Numbered from the stretch's first letter, positions 27,801-34,697 are shown. The stretch is 37,614 nt of DNA from Bacteroidia bacterium (GCA_022841465.1 JALHRL010000030.1:1-37614); one strand, 5' to 3'. The notes: a model not told the origin generated them from the sequence alone. A program made the numbers and translations.

Positions 27801-29186
27801 GAAACTACCCAGATGATTTTTCCAAATCAAAGAAAAGAAACGATTGTTTGTTGTTTCATTTAACCCGTCAATGACTATTGGAATTTTTGTTTTTATGATT
27901 GAACCGTAAATGTCAAGTGCCTGAATAAATTCATCAAAGGAAAATTCTTTATTGATGTCAAGCACTTTTAGCATAGCTTCCGTAATACTTGTTTCATCCG
28001 TAAACTTATCGCCAGTAATAAAGATGGCTGGCTTGCCAGCCATTATATTTTGATAGGCGATGTTACAAGAAATATGAGTTTTACCTTTTGCTGCATCTGC
28101 TAAGAAGTGAATCTCCTTTTGAGTATCATGAAAGTAATTTCTGAAAAACTGATTGTAGGTATATGCAAAGTCAGAAATCAATTCATAAATATCTGAAGCA
28201 TCTTTGTATGCTCTGCTCTTTTCATCAAAGACTGTGTAATCTATTTTCAAAAAGAAATTTTGAAAATCTGTTTCTAATTCTTGAAGTGTTTTCTTTGGGA
28301 GAAGCTCCTCTGAATAATTCTTGAAACATCTTTCAATAACTTCAATTTTATCAAATGCAAATGCTAAGTGTTTTTTAAATTCATCGCAGTATAAAACGAA
28401 GTTTCCTCTTTGAACTTCCTCCTTTGCACTAATCATGGTTTCATCTCTGAAATCTTTTATTTCAGATAAAACTTGATTAGATTTTTCAAGCAATTCTTCT
28501 TTTAAGGTTTCAAGTTGTTTGCAGTAATTTGAATCAAACAGTAAGAAGTCAATTTTTGATTGAGTGTATTTATCAATACTATGTAAGTCGGGGTCGTATT
28601 TGTCTTTTACTTTTTCAAAATTTTCCTCAAACCTTTTCTTAAACCAGTCATTTGAAAACTCAAGTTCCCCGAAAAAGAAACTCCTAATGCCTATATGTTT
28701 TGATTCTTTAAGAAACGAAATGAAAGATGATTCCCCCCAATGTTCAATCTTAATAGTCCTCTGAGTTGGAATCTTTTTTGGCAAGTCATTTTCAAACCAG
28801 TTTCTTTCTCCCTTGCTAAATTTACCCTTGCTTGAAAGACTGTCTGTTGTCAAATCAGTTTTTAAACACAAAAACCATTTTGTTAAGTCTGTGTGATTCC
28901 TGCAAGCTGTTTCTAAAGATTCCTCAATAGCAGAATCTCTTGAACTAATATTTAACCTCCCGTTGTCAGAATAATATTTGCATTGCCATCCCCACTTTTC
29001 ACCGTTTGTTAGGTTCAAGTAAAACTCAACACCTCCGTCACCACCACTCCCGTCAATAGGGGTAAAACTACCAAGATGCCCGAATTCCTTTTGGGCTATT
29101 TGATAACACAATTGTTCAAAGCACTTAGTGACTTTACCATCATAAGGTTTGAGTTTTGAAAAGTCTATTTGGTCAATTGTTACCAT
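24837..29186 (-). CDS. Cassette 1: nuclease-STAND NTPase, AVAST-like antiphage candidate
   Basis: The 1449-residue soluble protein has three parts. Residues 1-170 form a PD-(D/E)xK nuclease-like domain of Mrr or Cap4 type (GSGGDGGVEF with D50 and E54, then GWQCK with Q68-x-K70). A helical linker follows, then a STAND/NACHT-like NTPase with Walker A ADAAKGKT (363-370, Ala replacing the first Gly) and Walker B IPIVIDGLNE (D440). The remaining 900 or so residues are helical and then strand-rich, matching the sensor position in Avs proteins, which bind phage proteins and then activate the nuclease. The family assignment is by architecture, not alignment. It is by far the largest cargo in the array, and its cassette also carries 295-bp and 245-bp non-coding flanks. 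Confidence 0.8.
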   Translation of the reverse strand: MVTIDQIDFSKLKPYDGKVTKCFEQLCYQIAQKEFGHLGSFTPIDGSGGDGGVEFYLNLTNGEKWGWQCKYYSDNGRLNISSRDSAIEESLETACRNHTDLTKWFLCLKTDLTTDSLSSKGKFSKGERNWFENDLPKKIPTQRTIKIEHWGESSFISFLKESKHIGIRSFFFGELEFSNDWFKKRFEENFEKVKDKYDPDLHSIDKYTQSKIDFLLFDSNYCKQLETLKEELLEKSNQVLSEIKDFRDETMISAKEEVQRGNFVLYCDEFKKHLAFAFDKIEVIERCFKNYSEELLPKKTLQELETDFQNFFLKIDYTVFDEKSRAYKDASDIYELISDFAYTYNQFFRNYFHDTQKEIHFLADAAKGKTHISCNIAYQNIMAGKPAIFITGDKFTDETSITEAMLKVLDINKEFSFDEFIQALDIYGSIIKTKIPIVIDGLNETTNNRFFSLIWKNHLGSFIAKISSLKNLVIVTTCRSSYTNRIWDSIIEKRFHHIYGFEDYDTIRDAVNKYFKKYKLKANLFFAPLEKFKDPIFLKIFCEIKNPNWKTSNDVEVNIEEESTFDVFNEYLKQVNKRVTHNSHLLKQNESFISESLAILSNYLWQNNLREIPVKDFYNLIDGNKAYEKDKSKADILINEGLVVTRDMRGEQEYVSFTYDMLAGYMISENLIQSNQDVKFFISKKFIEKIVQENGQHPFYEDVITALSLLLPQLRQVSIHELIGQDKKLEFTRGKTFKLLPKFFKDKFLARISFANYAFSKSVTSLFKLPAKFVKEVDTALVGKLFSGSHQNKNSLFELSFKTLSDIQHPLNALFISRVLESMPINQRDIHWTEFIRKKAYDLESFLNEFELQCQNDKSESVIIIQKQHLLAKVILWFLTSTNRALRDDATRALYYYGRKFPNEFSSLVYFSLKINDPYVWERTLAALYGVTMAEHNSFKSDKFRTVFLPEICKSIYNLIFKENAPFSTTHILARDYARRTIEISLIHNPSILTQNEIKNVRPPYSFGGIRDLGEHDYGDRDYDYSGPIQMDFSNYTLGRIVKDGGSYSNTQEKIKVRKQIYWRIYDLGWNAEMFKEAETALGNDNYYNRGRTERAKIERYGKKYSWIAYFENAGLRDDLGLMDRDWDRFRISDADIDPSFPSKPKGELFIKDDLLGDRAIPLEDWYENGGMPFIDDYLSMKDVVGNSGEWICLDAYVSQEDVPAERHRFTFIRSFLIKENEYNEVVDFLKKQNLGGRWIREKHENYYSYAGELYYCEDSTSANDTTLEFITAKKKIKIKKGDPGYFPSVFWDTEGDEVGVRKEFPDEIEREVSETKEFEVLMPVMEYNWEGYHSHLNDAGHSTVVAKEVANHLKLINQPQTFDLFESNGNKASINIYYHEDYNNNHSLVYLRKDLLNKFLSEKKLKFVWAIWGEREVRFKTNERRHEFFTAHPFKEHQVFQKIIEYEE

Positions 29187-29481
29187 ACATCAAATTTAAA
29201 AGAAGGGGTGGACAAAAAATGGCTCTTTTGGTTTTGCGAAGGGTCGGCTTGTGTGTAGGGCAAAGCCAAATGTGCCATTTGTGCGGCTGGCTAAAATTGA
29301 ATTAAAAAAAATGTGCGGTGGGGAAAATAAAAAATACAGAAGGGTCAGCAATGAGTGTCGGCTCAGTTGCTGTCCAGTTGAAATATGGTCTGTATGTTGG
29401 TCACCTGCCAAAATTAGCGTTTCATTTTATGTTTATAGTCGTCCTTTTGGTCGTTGTTGTGTCGTCTGTTAGGCTTGCTTG
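29187..29481. other. Non-coding leader of the 5-kb cassette
   Basis: This 295-base stretch between the STAND gene start and attC2 has no credible ORF; the open frames on both strands are short and biased. It holds the right arm of the inverted repeat and is unusually long, since other cassette leaders are about 20-60 bases. It could hold a promoter or a regulatory RNA, but nothing specific is recognisable. Confidence 0.55.
29293..29337. repeat. Inverted repeat, right arm, inside the 5-kb cassette
   Basis: AAAATTGAATTAAAAAAAAT and GAAAATAAAAAATAC, separated by 10 bases, match the left arm in reverse complement without mismatches. The left arm has 15 bases between its blocks. Confidence 0.85.
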
Positions 29482-29608
29482 TAACGTATAGCAACCAAGC
29501 GTCCGGCGGGCATTACGAAGCCTCCTTTGTCTAATTGCACTAACGATTATTAAATATACAAATAATTATTTTACCAAAGTCTGCCCGCTGGTCGCTTGAT
29601 TGCTGTTA
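29482..29608 (-). repeat. attC2
   Basis: A 127-bp palindrome. The left arm GCAACCAAGCGTCCGGCGGG pairs with CCCGCTGGTCGCTTGATTGC with three mismatches. The loop carries TTAAATATACAAAT, shared with several other sites. Core match: GTTAGGTG with CACCTAAC at 30074-30081. Confidence 0.9.
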
Positions 29609-29627
29609 GGTGTCTGGTGGCGGCACA

Positions 29628-29652
29628 CAGATACGTCACGTTGACGTGTCTG
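29628..29652. repeat. 25-bp hairpin, copy 1, 3' of cassette 2 ORF
   Basis: CAGATACGTCA and TGACGTGTCTG form a hairpin with one mismatch. The identical 25 bases occur at 32546-32570, also between an ORF stop and its attC. It could act as a weak transcript end; there is no T-run. Confidence 0.8.
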
Positions 29653-29664
29653 CCGTTATATTGT

Positions 29665-30027
29665 TTAAAGATTATTTGTTTGTGTCAGCCAGTTATTTAA
29701 CCAGTCAACTGGAAATTTAATTGTACTTAGGTCTAGCGTCAATAATTGTTCTGTGTTATAAGTATTGAAGAGGTTTAAGTCCCATTGCATTTCGATGTCA
29801 CACAAAATTTCTTCAATGTCTCCTAAGTCGTTACCGTTGTCAAATTGAGCGATGCAAAACATATGATATTTACGAGCCCAGTTAGCGAAGTCTTGATGCG
29901 TGTATTTGCATTTGTCAGCGATAAGTTCATTTAAAAGTTGCAATAAATTGTCGCGGGAAAAGTCGATCGGGATGTCCTTGGCACCTGTTTCTTGAAGCCC
30001 ACCACCTTTTGTCTTTATGAATGTCAT
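29665..30027 (-). CDS. Cassette 2: small protein of unknown function
   Basis: The 120-residue soluble protein is acidic and rich in Asp, Asn, Leu and Trp, with no signal peptide and no motif I recognise. The C-terminal half (DWLNNWL) looks helical. Start codon context ACATGACATTC resembles the start of the cassette 3 gene. It is placed normally between a short leader and attC2, 56 bases after the stop. Small unknown ORFs like this are the usual cargo of integron cassettes. Confidence 0.65.
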   Translation of the reverse strand: MTFIKTKGGGLQETGAKDIPIDFSRDNLLQLLNELIADKCKYTHQDFANWARKYHMFCIAQFDNGNDLGDIEEILCDIEMQWDLNLFNTYNTEQLLTLDLSTIKFPVDWLNNWLTQTNNL

Positions 30028-30077
30028 GTTATTTGTCTATGTAATGTCTTGCGGAATGTCAGTCCGCCACTTGCACC

Positions 30078-30247
30078 TAACGTTTTGCAGCTAGTGGCCG
30101 GCGGGTTTTTGAAACACCATCTTCCTTTACCTACAAAAGGTTATTTAAAGATACTTAGGTTTTTAGTGAGCCGCAAATAAATTGTCTGCCGCTTTAATTG
30201 CGCGCGAACGATGACCGATTCAGCCCGCTGGCCACTAGGTGCTGTTA
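30078..30247 (-). repeat. attC3
   Basis: A 170-bp palindrome. CTAGTGGCCGGCGGG pairs with CCCGCTGGCCACTAG with one mismatch. Core match: GTTAGTACC (30244-30252) with GGTACTAAC (30710-30718). Confidence 0.9.
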
Positions 30248-30298
30248 GTACCTGTAGGGCCACATTTAGTTTACGTCTCGCTCACGTGTCCGCTGTAT

Positions 30299-30691
30299 TT
30301 ACTTTTTTCTTGTCAGCAGCAATGTTTTAATTACTTGAGAAATTGGTGGTTTGGCTTCGATGAAGTCCAGCCTTAAATTGGCGTTACTTTTTTTGACAGA
30401 GAATTTTAGGGTCTTGTATTCGCTGTCTATACGCATTGTTATGGTTAATATATTGTCGACAAATGAATACTTTGTTAAAGTGTCATTGTGAAGAAAGTCC
30501 GGGTCACCTTTGATAAACTTTCCATCGGATTTAAATTCCCAAGTTTCAGTTTGTTTTTGTTTTTCTGGTATATAGGCATTCCAAACCCCAACAACATTAA
30601 TTTCTTTAGAGACTTTTATTTTCTCTGTTTGTCCCACCGAAAAAAGAGAAGTCAATACGAGAATTGTCAAATATGTCTTACGGAATGTCAT
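30299..30691 (-). CDS. Cassette 3: exported lipocalin-like protein
   Basis: The 130-residue product has a signal peptide (about 1-20, ending LFSVGQ). It then has VVGVWNAY...TETWEFKSDGKFIKGD and LTITMRIDSEY, the G-x-W start and strand pattern of small lipocalin-like domains common in Bacteroidota. Such domains bind small lipophilic molecules, but no ligand is indicated. A short cassette leader precedes it. Placement in the lipocalin-like group is tentative. Confidence 0.68.
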   Translation of the reverse strand: MTFRKTYLTILVLTSLFSVGQTEKIKVSKEINVVGVWNAYIPEKQKQTETWEFKSDGKFIKGDPDFLHNDTLTKYSFVDNILTITMRIDSEYKTLKFSVKKSNANLRLDFIEAKPPISQVIKTLLLTRKK

Positions 30692-30714
30692 GTCGTGTCT
30701 GGCCCTATTGGTAC

Positions 30715-30803
30715 TAACGTTTTCAGGCCTTGCGCCGTTTTTTGCTTGTCCAAGTTATGCATTTGAGCGTTAACACGCAAAAAATGGAGCAAGACCTGTG
30801 TTA
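30715..30803 (-). repeat. attC4 (short family)
   Basis: An 89-bp palindrome. CAGGCCTTGCGCCGTTTTTT pairs with AAAAAATGGAGCAAGACCTG with three mismatches. The loop has TCCAAGTTATGCATTTGAGC, shared with attC6 and attC9. Core match: GTTAGCGGG (30800-30808) with CCCGCTAAC (31316-31324). Confidence 0.9.
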
Positions 30804-30816
30804 GCGGGTCGGTTTT

Positions 30817-31296
30817 TTAGTCCCCCAAGCAATACAGGTCAATGTCTATTGAGCAATTGATGTCTGCAAGTATTTTATTGTGTTCACGTTTTATATAAAT
30901 ACCTGGATTAGGTCCGTCATAATAATACTGAACAATGCGAAGCTGAACAATGCAGTTTTTTGTCAACCGTTTTATTGTGTCGACACGAGGCTTAATTATT
31001 TCGTCAATGTATTTTGCAATTAGGTCACCGATGAAGTCTTTGGAATATGTTTTTACTTCGTGTGTCCACATATTGCATTCGTGAACTTTTTCGTGTTGCT
31101 TTTTTGAGCCTACAAGATACTTGTCATCTTTTACGCCTTTGTCGAGGGGTTCAAGTCCAAGCTCTTTTGTAAAAATGTCCGGCGAGAAGTCGAACTCGAA
31201 GAAGCCTAAAATAATATGATTTTGATTAACGTCAGGAGTTTTGTCCTTGTCCATTAATTTGTTGATGTCCGATTTATTTAATTTCTCGTGTGTCAT
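30817..31296 (-). CDS. Cassette 4: DUF4279 domain protein
   Basis: The 159-residue soluble protein has the DUF4279 pattern: a strand near the start (ILGFFEFDF), ELGLEPLDKG, a tryptophan block (MWTHEVKT), then strands RIVQYYYDGPNPGIYI and a final SIDIDLYCLG. The role of this family is unknown; it is found widely on mobile DNA. The stop is 14 bases from attC4 and the start 25 bases from attC5. Confidence 0.75.
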   Translation of the reverse strand: MTHEKLNKSDINKLMDKDKTPDVNQNHIILGFFEFDFSPDIFTKELGLEPLDKGVKDDKYLVGSKKQHEKVHECNMWTHEVKTYSKDFIGDLIAKYIDEIIKPRVDTIKRLTKNCIVQLRIVQYYYDGPNPGIYIKREHNKILADINCSIDIDLYCLGD

Positions 31297-31320
31297 TGTG
31301 TGTCCGTCAAAACTGCCCGC

Positions 31321-31498
31321 TAACGTTTGGCGGCCTTGCCAAGGGCGGGTTTTCGGAGCTTCCCTTGTCTATTTACCGAAACGTTTATTAAATATACAAA
31401 TGTTTTTTAGCGGAGGCAAATTAAAAACGGTCTGCGTAGCAGGCAATAATTTAGCCGAAGCCCTTGCAGTCAGCCCGCCTTGGGCAAGACCGCTGTTA
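31321..31498 (-). repeat. attC5 (long family)
   Basis: A 178-bp palindrome, nearly identical to attC7. GCGGCCTTGCCAAGGGCGGG pairs with CCCGCCTTGGGCAAGACCGC. The loop has TTAAATATACAAAT. Core match: GTTATGCGC (31495-31503) with GCGCATAAC (32433-32441). Confidence 0.92.
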
Positions 31499-31509
31499 TG
31501 CGCTGGTAA

Positions 31510-31974
31510 TCAAGTCCAAGTATTATTTTTGTCGACCCAAATGTAAAAAACAATAATTTGTTCTAGTTCAAAGATTGCTTTTTGTAGAATCCTGTTTTGT
31601 TTGGTAAAACGACCTTTTATTTTGGATTTTACTAAAAATTGAATTGTAATAAATTCATTTGCTAAAAAGTCATGCGCAATATAATTTCTATCATCAACAA
31701 CATTGTCTAATAGAATTACGAAGTCGGTACGAATATTTTTTGCTTTTAACTCTTTAGCAGTTTGTCCGAGAGTCTTTTTTTCAAGTTGTTCAATTGTATA
31801 ATTGAATTTATTAATAAGAAGATTCTTTAAACTTAATTCAAGTAATTGAGCATTGCCCATGTACAATGCATATTTCTCAAAAAGGTTTAGTTTTTCATAT
31901 TTTGCAACTCGTTTTAAAATTTGAGCCTGCAAACGCTTTTGAGTTGTTGTGAAATCTTGTTGTTTGTTTGTCAT
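31510..31974 (-). CDS. Cassette 5, second gene: HEPN-like protein
   Basis: The mostly helical soluble protein (154 residues from this start) has DDRNYIAHDF, an R96-x4-H101 motif of HEPN type, after a helical region (EKYALYMGNAQLLELSLKNLL). An ATG at 32013 would add 13 residues encoded in the overlap with the preceding gene; the inner start is preferred because it leaves a clean 16-base gap. HEPN proteins with this motif cut RNA or pair with nucleotidyltransferases, but none is encoded nearby. Function beyond the motif is unknown. Confidence 0.65.
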   Translation of the reverse strand: MTNKQQDFTTTQKRLQAQILKRVAKYEKLNLFEKYALYMGNAQLLELSLKNLLINKFNYTIEQLEKKTLGQTAKELKAKNIRTDFVILLDNVVDDRNYIAHDFLANEFITIQFLVKSKIKGRFTKQNRILQKAIFELEQIIVFYIWVDKNNTWT

Positions 31975-31990
31975 TTGAATTTGAGTTAAA

Positions 31991-32425
31991 TCAAATCCAT
32001 TCGTTCCTAACATAATTATTTACAATTCTGTCTTTAAGTGGTTTGTCAAAAGCAATCCAATAATTTCTAATTGCATAGTCAATATGTGATTGGGCTTCAA
32101 ATTCGAAATCAGCTTTAATTATTTCATCCTCGAATTTGTCGTGATGTTTTAAGGCATTTTTAATACGATTATTTACATGTTTAATTTTGTCTTTGGAGGG
32201 CTTATTTTTACCTGTCATTTGGGCAAATGAGTCCCAGAAGGATTTATCGCCGTCTAAAGTATTATAACCTTGTCGATGAGTTGCAAATTGTGCAAATATT
32301 TCATTCGCTGCACCAGCTAATGTTAATGATGAAATAAAATCACCTGCATTATACAATTGGATTGCTCGTCTTAGCTGAACTACAGCAATTTTTGATTTCT
32401 CGATTTCAGTCAAATTAATTGTCAC
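31991..32425 (-). CDS. Cassette 5, first gene: HEPN-like protein
   Basis: The 144-residue soluble helical protein has RRAIQLYNAGDFISSLTLAGAANEIF, a helix pattern typical of HEPN-like proteins (written here in part), and NRIKNALKHH with R87-x6-H94. The gene starts 13 bases from attC6 and is followed at once by a second HEPN-like gene in the same cassette. Two-gene cassettes often carry toxin-antitoxin pairs; that is a possibility here, not shown. Neither product resembles a standard antitoxin. Confidence 0.66.
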   Translation of the reverse strand: MTINLTEIEKSKIAVVQLRRAIQLYNAGDFISSLTLAGAANEIFAQFATHRQGYNTLDGDKSFWDSFAQMTGKNKPSKDKIKHVNNRIKNALKHHDKFEDEIIKADFEFEAQSHIDYAIRNYWIAFDKPLKDRIVNNYVRNEWI

Positions 32426-32437
32426 TTTACTTGCGCA

Positions 32438-32527
32438 TAACGTTTGGCGGCCTTGCGCCGCTTTTTGCTAAGTCCAAGTTACGCATTTGAGCGCTAACAC
32501 GCAAAAAGTGGAGCAAGACCGCTGTTA
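32438..32527 (-). repeat. attC6 (short family)
   Basis: A 90-bp palindrome. GCGGCCTTGCGCCGCTTTTT pairs with AAAAAGTGGAGCAAGACCGC. The loop is the short-family type (TCCAAGTTACGCATTTGAGC). Core match: GTTATAGGT (32524-32532) with ACCTATAAC (33325-33333). Confidence 0.92.
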
Positions 32528-32545
32528 TAGGTTGTAAGCGCCACG

Positions 32546-32570
32546 CAGATACGTCACGTTGACGTGTCTG
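32546..32570. repeat. 25-bp hairpin, copy 2, 3' of cassette 6 ORF
   Basis: Identical to 29628-29652, six bases after the stop of the T9SS type A gene in cassette 6 and before attC6. Confidence 0.8.
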
Positions 32571-32576
32571 CCGATT

Positions 32577-33230
32577 TTATTCCTTTATTATTTTTTTGCT
32601 AAATGAAAAGTTGTCGGTATAAATATTTACTAAATAAAAGCCTTTTGCTAAAGTGGAGATGTCGATGTAATAATTTGAAGTGTGATCGTAAATTTCGAGA
32701 ACTTTTTCACCAAGAATATTTAATATTTCAACCTTTGACATTGAAGAGTTGTCGGCTGTAATGACTTTAAAAAGGTCTTTTATAGGATTTGGATAAACAT
32801 GAAAGTTATTATCAATAAATAATTCTTGATTAGAAGTCGGACCTACATAAAATGAATAGGAGTTAGTCGTCGTGTCATTTGGTGTAGCGCAGACTGTCGT
32901 GCTTAAGTATGTTATAAAAACCGTATAGTTTAAGTTGTAATTACCTTCAGATAATGCACCCACAGTTAATGTATTAATATAAACTGGCGCGCTTGGCAGA
33001 ACCGGGTTGTAATAATAGCATGAAACTAAATCAATTTGCTTATTTATGTTGTCAACTGAAATGGAATGATTAATTGGAAGTCCGTGATTGCCAAAAGCAA
33101 CTTTAGTAATTATTTTAACGTCTAAGGCGTTTTGTGCGAGAATAGTCGGCGTATGTACAGTATAAAAAGTCTGCGCTTTGTGAATGTAAAATAGAAAACA
33201 AAATAGTGTAAGAGATATAACTTTTTTCAT
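32577..33230 (-). CDS. Cassette 6: T9SS type A sorting domain protein
   Basis: From MKKVISLTLFCFLF the product has 217 residues with a signal peptide of about 20. This start is preferred over the ATG at 33284, whose 18 extra residues would bury the signal sequence. The middle is strand-rich with two cysteines. The C-terminal domain (about 145-217) is the type A sorting signal: FHVYPNPIKDLFKV, VEILNILGEKVLEI and GFYLVNIYTDN, ending FSKKIIKE. The protein should be exported and anchored through the type IX system of the host. Binding or enzymatic role is unknown. Confidence 0.85.
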   Translation of the reverse strand: MKKVISLTLFCFLFYIHKAQTFYTVHTPTILAQNALDVKIITKVAFGNHGLPINHSISVDNINKQIDLVSCYYYNPVLPSAPVYINTLTVGALSEGNYNLNYTVFITYLSTTVCATPNDTTTNSYSFYVGPTSNQELFIDNNFHVYPNPIKDLFKVITADNSSMSKVEILNILGEKVLEIYDHTSNYYIDISTLAKGFYLVNIYTDNFSFSKKIIKE

Positions 33231-33329
33231 GTCAATTGTTTTGCAAAAATTAGACCAAAGTCGAAAAGTCTTTAAATTTAACAAATGAATTATTTTTTCT
33301 ACCGATACGTGGTCCGCGCTTATTACCTA

Positions 33330-33508
33330 TAACGTTTGGCGGCCTTGCCAAGGGCGGGTTTTCGAAGCATCCCTTGTCTATTTACCGAAACGTTTATTAA
33401 ATATACAAATGTTTTTTAGCGGAGGCAAATTAAAAAACGGTCTGCTTTGCAGGCAATAATTTAGCCGAAGCCCTTGTAGTCAGACCGCCTTGGGCAAGAC
33501 CGCTGTTA
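33330..33508 (-). repeat. attC7 (long family)
   Basis: A 179-bp palindrome, the near twin of attC5 although the cassettes are unrelated. Core match: GTTAGCGGT (33505-33513) with ACCGCTAAC (34095-34103). Confidence 0.92.
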
Positions 33509-33525
33509 GCGGTTCGTTGTTTCTG

Positions 33526-34059
33526 TCATGCTTTATGATTATCAAATTTGTCTTTGATAGTTTTATACAATTCGTCAAAATTACATTTAAGTCCATTTGC
33601 AGAAATACTAATTGGCGAACCATAATAATTATTATTCATTTGCATTGCCTTTTTTTTGACTAAACCTTTTTGTTTTTCAATATACTCGTCTGGGTTTTTT
33701 ACTTTTATCATTAAAAACCTTTGATTAGCAGCTGTTTCTATTGTAATTGCTTTTATATCATTCCAAGGAATCATCCCAACAGATAAACCACCTGAATTGT
33801 CGGTAAGTCCAATTTTATTTATTATTAGCCCTGGTGTTTTGTCTGTAAGCTTTTTTCCAAGGTAAAATGCACAAAGTCCAAAGAAAAGTATTGATGAAAT
33901 TCCAACACTTAAAATAAGTTTAGGGTTACCAATAATAGGGTTATTAATTGTCGGAGGTTTAATTACGAACCAAATACCTGCTGCTATAAATACAAATGAA
34001 CCAATTAGCATTAAGGTCAGTTTGTTTTTACTTAATGGAATTTCAATTTGTTCTATCAT
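33526..34059 (-). CDS. Cassette 7: STM3941-like membrane protein
   Basis: The 177-residue protein begins EIPLSKNKLTLMLIGSFVFI and has two membrane helices (about 14-33 and 45-67). A PH-like soluble domain follows with GLIINKIGLTDNSGG, VGMIPWNDIKAI and FLMIKVKNPDEYI. These blocks fit the STM3941 family, small membrane proteins of unknown function. Its stop is 17 bases from attC7, and its start is 40 bases from attC8. Confidence 0.8.
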   Translation of the reverse strand: MIEQIEIPLSKNKLTLMLIGSFVFIAAGIWFVIKPPTINNPIIGNPKLILSVGISSILFFGLCAFYLGKKLTDKTPGLIINKIGLTDNSGGLSVGMIPWNDIKAITIETAANQRFLMIKVKNPDEYIEKQKGLVKKKAMQMNNNYYGSPISISANGLKCNFDELYKTIKDKFDNHKA

Positions 34060-34099
34060 GTCGATGACTGTAGTTTTATGGTCGTCTTACAATGACCGC

Positions 34100-34225
34100 T
34101 AACGTTTTGCAAGCAGACGTCCGGCGGGCATTACGGAGCTTCCTTTGTCTGTTTACCGAAACGGTAATTAAATATACAAATTTTATTTTAAGCAAGTCCG
34201 CCCGCTGGTCGTTTGCTTGCGGTTA
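34100..34225 (-). repeat. attC8 (long family)
   Basis: A 126-bp palindrome. GCAAGCAGACGTCCGGCGGG pairs with CCCGCTGGTCGTTTGCTTGC. Loop TTAAATATACAAAT. The right end is GGTTA instead of TGTTA. Core match: GTTATAGGT (34222-34230) with ACCTATAAC (34693-34701). Confidence 0.9.
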
Positions 34226-34251
34226 TAGGTTGGCCACTTGAGCATCTAGGT

Positions 34252-34677
34252 CTATTTATTTTGGTCTATGTATTTTTGTAGAGAGTCAAAAAGTTTTACG
34301 CCATTCCTAATAGTGTCACAATTAGGACAAGATTTAATTAAATAGCAATAGTTATTAAACTTGAAGGATATTAGAGATTCGAAATTTTTGAAATTGAATT
34401 TGCATGAATTATTGCACTGAATAGATTTGATTTTAAAAACTGAGTCGATGTCTGCGCAGTAATAAATGTCGTATTTGAATTTTAATTGTTTATTTTTTAT
34501 TTGAGTAAAAGTTAATTGTCCCATGCGTACCTTTTTATTATAGGTCGTATTTCCATCTTTCGAAATGTTTAGTAACCATTCTTTGTTTTTGAAGTGTTGC
34601 CAGTCTTGTTCAAAAGTTTGCGCGAACGTAGGTCGTACAAAAAAAATGATTAATGGAAGGATTGTCTTGATGTTCAT
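34252..34677 (-). CDS. Cassette 8: small exported protein of unknown function
   Basis: The 141-residue product has a signal peptide (about 1-20, ending RPTFAQ). It then has WLLNISKDGNTTYNKKVRMGQL and five cysteines in the second half (YYCADID, QCNNSCKF, SCPNCD), suggesting disulfides in the periplasm. CPNC resembles a redox or metal motif, but nothing else supports that. No family was recognised. It sits normally between attC8 and attC9. Confidence 0.65.
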   Translation of the reverse strand: MNIKTILPLIIFFVRPTFAQTFEQDWQHFKNKEWLLNISKDGNTTYNKKVRMGQLTFTQIKNKQLKFKYDIYYCADIDSVFKIKSIQCNNSCKFNFKNFESLISFKFNNYCYLIKSCPNCDTIRNGVKLFDSLQKYIDQNK

Positions 34678-34697
34678 TGTCTATAGTGGCTTACCTA

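Noticed and set aside
29461-29475. CTGTTAGGC as the end of an additional attC before attC2
   Set aside because: No partner TAACG arm lies to its left, and the cassette-end match (GTTACAAGC with GCTTGTAAC) shows the cassette continues to attC2.
31241-31546. Plus-strand frame of 101 residues across attC5
   Set aside because: It reads through the palindromic site and has the composition of non-coding sequence; similar frames appear over other attC sites.
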